Shown: piece by piece, positions 14,562 through 16,773 of the stretch | How the letters are laid out: every line of letters starts with the position of its first letter | How positions within the stretch are numbered: the stretch's first letter is position 1 | Origin: Alkalimonas sp. | Lineage (GTDB): Bacteria; Pseudomonadota; Gammaproteobacteria; Enterobacterales; Alteromonadaceae | DNA: 16,773 bases | Assembly (NCBI GenBank): GCA_022565655.1 | Contig: JAIUMG010000030.1 | Span: 1-16,773 of the forward strand | Direction: 5' to 3' | The notes under the pieces: model-generated | Databases searched by the model: none | What the model saw: only the letters and a program-made list of their open reading frames with translations | What the model was told of the DNA's origin: nothing | Position numbers and translations under genes: made by a program

Positions 14562-15649
14562 AGTGCTTCCTTTGTATCACTGATTGGAAGATAAAGGGTA
14601 AATTCAGTGTGGCCAGGCCAGCTGTCACAGTCGATCCAGCCGCCATGTTGGTGCAGTAAGGTCTGTGCGATGGTCAGGCCGAGCCCGGTACCACCGGCTT
14701 TGCCACTGACCATCGGATAAAACAGCGTATCCTTGATATCGGCAGGAATGCCGGGGCCATCATCAATCACTTTGATGGCCGCAACCAGTTTATGACGCTG
14801 CCCATGCAAGGTGTGTTGATACAGGATCCGGCTTTGCAGCAGAATCGTGCCGCCTTGTTGCAGCGCTTGCTGTGCGTTACGCACGATATTCAGTAAGGCT
14901 TGCTCAATCAGCTCCGGGTCGAAACGAAACACCGGGATACTCGGATCGTAATCGCGTTGTATGCTGACTTCAGACGCATTATCCAACATGACCAGCTGGT
15001 ACACCTGCTCGATCACCTGGTGCAGATTTGCAAACTGCTGCTGAGGAGGACGGTAGGGCCCAAGTAGGCGATCCACCAGTTTGCGCAGTCGGTCGGCCTG
15101 GGCAATGATCAATTGGGTGTATTCTCTTTGCTCTTCATCCAACGATGACTCGAGCAATTGCGCGGCACCGCGCAAGCCTCCCAGTGGGTTTTTAATTTCA
15201 TGTGCCAGGTTACGTACCAGCTCGCGGGCTGCATGATGCTGGTGCTGTTGCACATTGTCCTGACTGATTTTGCGCTGCCGGTCGATTTGGCGAATTTCCA
15301 GCAATAGGTAATCGTGCTGCTCATGACTAAAGGGGGTCAGATACACATCCAGCAAGGTTGGGTGGCCATCATGCAGAATGGTCTGAGCATCGCTAATCGC
15401 GATGCTCTTCTGTTGCTCTAAGGCATGACGAAGCGGCTCTTTGCTGAGCTCGCTATGTTGAAACAGGCCAGGGAAGTACTGACCGCTCAGGCGCTTTTCA
15501 CTGATACCAAGCACAGCGCTGCAGGCTGCATTAAAAGAACAGATGTGCAGCTGCTGATCCAGGATAAGCACCGCGGTACTCAGTAGATCGGCTACCAGCT
15601 CAGGCGGGAATTCAATTTGTGTTGTGTTGTTTGTCTTTAATTCGCTCAC
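14558..15649 (-). CDS. ntrB: Nitrogen regulation sensor kinase NtrB (GlnL)
   Basis: This soluble histidine kinase/phosphatase acts on NtrC and is normally controlled by PII. It has an N-terminal PAS domain (about 15-120), a HisKA region with phosphoacceptor His150 in LAHEIKNPLGGLRGAAQLL, and a HATPase domain with LLNIVRNAQQAL, DDGPGIP and GGTGLGLTIAQTLL. I start it at GTG 15649, with AGAGGA about 8 bases upstream, giving 363 residues. The longer frame from ATG 15679 adds 10 residues, but that ATG lies at the edge of an NtrC box and has no ribosome binding site. It is followed by ntrC with a 4-bp overlap. Confidence 0.95.
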   Translation of the reverse strand: MSELKTNNTTQIEFPPELVADLLSTAVLILDQQLHICSFNAACSAVLGISEKRLSGQYFPGLFQHSELSKEPLRHALEQQKSIAISDAQTILHDGHPTLLDVYLTPFSHEQHDYLLLEIRQIDRQRKISQDNVQQHQHHAARELVRNLAHEIKNPLGGLRGAAQLLESSLDEEQREYTQLIIAQADRLRKLVDRLLGPYRPPQQQFANLHQVIEQVYQLVMLDNASEVSIQRDYDPSIPVFRFDPELIEQALLNIVRNAQQALQQGGTILLQSRILYQHTLHGQRHKLVAAIKVIDDGPGIPADIKDTLFYPMVSGKAGGTGLGLTIAQTLLHQHGGWIDCDSWPGHTEFTLYLPISDTKEAL

Positions 15650-15662
15650 ACCTAATCCTCTC

Positions 15663-15677
15663 GCACCAAAATGGTGC
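15663..15677. promoter_or_regulatory. NtrC binding site upstream of ntrB
   Basis: GCACCAAAATGGTGC is a 15-bp perfect palindrome apart from its odd central base. It fits the NtrC box GCACC-N5-GGTGC seen at E. coli glnA and glnL. It lies just upstream of the ntrB ribosome binding site, where bound NtrC could repress the ntrBC promoter, as known for glnL in enteric bacteria. A half-site-like GCACC occurs at 15715-15719. Confidence 0.85.
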
Positions 15678-15728
15678 ATTTGCGATGTCAGTGTAAGTGA
15701 TTCTAGCTAATAATGCACCGCAAATGCC

Positions 15729-16247
15729 CTAACCAGGGGTTATCACCGAGGCTCTATGCAAATAGAAGGTGATGGTATCACTTGCTGCAATAAGCTTGCC
15801 GCTTTGATCAAGCAGTTGCATTTGCAGTTGATACTCACCGCGGTCCAGGTCTCTAAGGACAAAAGTGGTGTTGGTTTGCAGCTGTCCGGTTGTTTCACCA
15901 TTCAGTAATAGGCGCACGTGAAACCCTCTGGGGAAGCGAGGTGCAATGCGACCAGACACATAGACGGTACCGGTGTTTTCCCGGACGGTACCTTCATGCT
16001 TCGGATGTTCAATCTCAATGGAAAATGGCTCTGTTTTGACTTCTTGTCGAGCCTGAAAGGGTTCAGTGGATTCCATGATATTGGCCCGATTACTGAGCTT
16101 GAGTTCTTCAGAACCAGGTTTGGGGCTGTCAGAAAACACCAGCACGCCGTTGTGGTCACGGTAAACATAGACTTTATTATCGCCGGCCAGCACTGCTGCA
16201 GGGCAACACAGTAAAAAGGTAAGCAACACTGTAAGCAGTCGGTACAT
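15729..16247 (-). CDS. Secreted DUF4124 domain protein
   Basis: The 172-residue product has a signal peptide (cleavage near residue 21, after VLA) and an N-terminal DUF4124 domain, recognised by VYVYRDHNGVLVFSDSPKPGSEE. After a linker of about 20 residues comes an all-beta C-terminal part (about 75-165) that resembles an immunoglobulin-like fold. The function of DUF4124 is not known; a periplasmic or envelope role is all the signal peptide supports. It lies between glnA and ntrB on the same strand, a position I also associate with other Alteromonadales-type genomes. It has its own likely promoter (minus strand: TAGAAA at 16314-16319 and TAGAGT at 16291-16296, 17-bp spacer) downstream of the glnA terminator, so it is not necessarily nitrogen-regulated. 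Confidence 0.85.
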   Translation of the reverse strand: MYRLLTVLLTFLLCCPAAVLAGDNKVYVYRDHNGVLVFSDSPKPGSEELKLSNRANIMESTEPFQARQEVKTEPFSIEIEHPKHEGTVRENTGTVYVSGRIAPRFPRGFHVRLLLNGETTGQLQTNTTFVLRDLDRGEYQLQMQLLDQSGKLIAASDTITFYLHRASVITPG

Positions 16248-16290
16248 TGCAGGTATTTTTCCTGTCAGTAGTATGTTGTTTCAGCTATTC

Positions 16291-16319
16291 ACTCTACGCC
16301 GTTTTTAGTCTTTTTTCTA
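16291..16319 (-). promoter_or_regulatory. Candidate sigma-70 promoter for the DUF4124 gene
   Basis: On the minus strand, TAGAAA (16314-16319) and TAGAGT (16291-16296) each match 4 of 6 consensus bases and are separated by exactly 17 bp. It lies between the glnA terminator and the DUF4124 start codon. Confidence 0.4.
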
Positions 16320-16351
16320 GTTGTTACGATCTGGCCGTGTGAAGAGCGCAT

Positions 16352-16376
16352 AAAAAACCCGCCAGGTGGCGGGTTT
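16352..16376 (-). terminator. Rho-independent terminator of glnA
   Basis: The arms AAACCCGCCA (16355-16364) and TGGCGGGTTT (16367-16376) form a 10-bp stem with a 2-base gap at the tip, so the loop opens slightly. In the minus-strand direction it is followed by a run of six T (plus-strand A at 16352-16357). It lies 27 bp after the glnA stop. Confidence 0.93.
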
Positions 16377-16403
16377 GCAGTGTCGATACACGGGTCTGGT
16401 TGA

Positions 16404-16773
16404 TTAGACGCTGTAATACAGTTCAAACTCAAGTGGATGAATTGCAGTATTGACGCGGCGAGCTTCTTCACGCTTGATGCCAATGTAAGCATCGATCATG
16501 TCGTCAGACATAACGCCGCCTTTGGTAAAGATGGCACGTGATTGATCCAGTGCATCCAGTGCTTCGGTCAGTGACGTCGAAACCTGAGGAATGTTGGCTG
16601 CTTCTTCAGCGGGCAAATCATACAGATCTTTATCCATGGCATCGCCTGGGTGGATTTTGTTCTGAATGCCGTCGATGCCTGCCATCAGCTGAGCCACAAA
16701 CGCCAGGTACGGGTTGGCAGCCGGATCCGGGAAGCGGCACTCGATGCGGCGCGCTTTGGCACTGGGTACCATT
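16404..16773 (-). CDS. glnA: Glutamine synthetase type I, C-terminal part (runs off window)
   Basis: Only about the last 123 residues are in the window; the gene continues past the right edge. The segment starts at VPSAKARRIECRFPDPAANPYLAF and ends in HPLEFELYYSV, both hallmarks of the GSI-beta glutamine synthetase C-terminus. It includes KARRIECRFPD near the active site and NKIHPGDAMDKDLYDLP. The enzyme makes glutamine from glutamate, ammonia and ATP as a cytoplasmic dodecamer. The adenylylation site (NLYDLP in E. coli) is present as DLYDLP with its tyrosine kept, so activity control by GlnE is likely. Transcription should be under NtrC; the promoter is outside the window. A strong terminator separates it from the DUF4124 gene. 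Confidence 0.97.
   Translation of the reverse strand, partial: MVPSAKARRIECRFPDPAANPYLAFVAQLMAGIDGIQNKIHPGDAMDKDLYDLPAEEAANIPQVSTSLTEALDALDQSRAIFTKGGVMSDDMIDAYIGIKREEARRVNTAIHPLEFELYYSV

Noticed and set aside
15650..15679. ATG 15679 as the start of ntrB
   Set aside because: It falls at the edge of the NtrC box and lacks a ribosome binding site; GTG 15649 fits better.

Overview
The window looks like chromosomal DNA from a gammaproteobacterium. Gene content and order (gpmI-envC-yibQ; a rhodanese gene followed by grxC and secB; cpxRA with a divergent cpxP; glnA followed by a DUF4124 gene and ntrBC) fit the Alteromonadales-like groups such as Rheinheimera/Alishewanella or Idiomarina. That placement is inferred from gene order and from the unusually glutamine-rich proteins, not from a marker gene.

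Layout. (a) 1-1414 is an accessory-looking patch. It holds a MerR-family-type promoter (204-235), a glutaredoxin fused to a MauE/DoxX-like membrane domain (276-1025), and a SAM-dependent methyltransferase cut off after its first motif (1038-1274), followed by about 140 bp of AT-rich non-coding DNA. No gene could be named in 1-203. (b) 1415-1615 is a 66-residue membrane protein with a strong ribosome binding site. (c) 1641-5298, minus strand, is a cell-envelope and glycolysis cluster: gpmI, envC, and a YibQ-type divergent polysaccharide deacetylase. (d) 5469-6693, plus strand, carries a membrane-anchored rhodanese, grxC and secB, ending in a bidirectional terminator. (e) 6783-8645, minus strand, is a PAS-GGDEF-EAL protein in which both catalytic motifs are damaged, so it is more likely a c-di-GMP sensor or scaffold than an enzyme. 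(f) 8856-9320 is trmL. (g) 9317-12410, minus strand, is cpxR-cpxA-pldB, tightly coupled, with cpxP diverging at 12590-13108 and a CpxR box in the shared intergenic region. (h) 13140-16773, minus strand, is the nitrogen-control locus: the 3' part of glnA with its terminator, a secreted DUF4124 protein, then ntrB-ntrC with an NtrC box at the ntrB promoter.

How the genes work together. Several modules concern the envelope: EnvC and YibQ (septal peptidoglycan), SecB (export), and CpxRA/CpxP plus a lysophospholipase (envelope stress and phospholipid turnover). NtrB/NtrC control glnA and probably their own promoter. The accessory patch looks like the remains of a metal- or thiol-stress operon whose regulator lies outside the window.

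Most of the window is well-known core genome. The observations most worth following are the degenerate GGDEF-EAL protein, the MerR-controlled Grx-MauE gene with its broken methyltransferase partner, the joining of pldB to cpxRA, and the small membrane protein at 1415. I did not find strong evidence for a wholly new multi-gene system.
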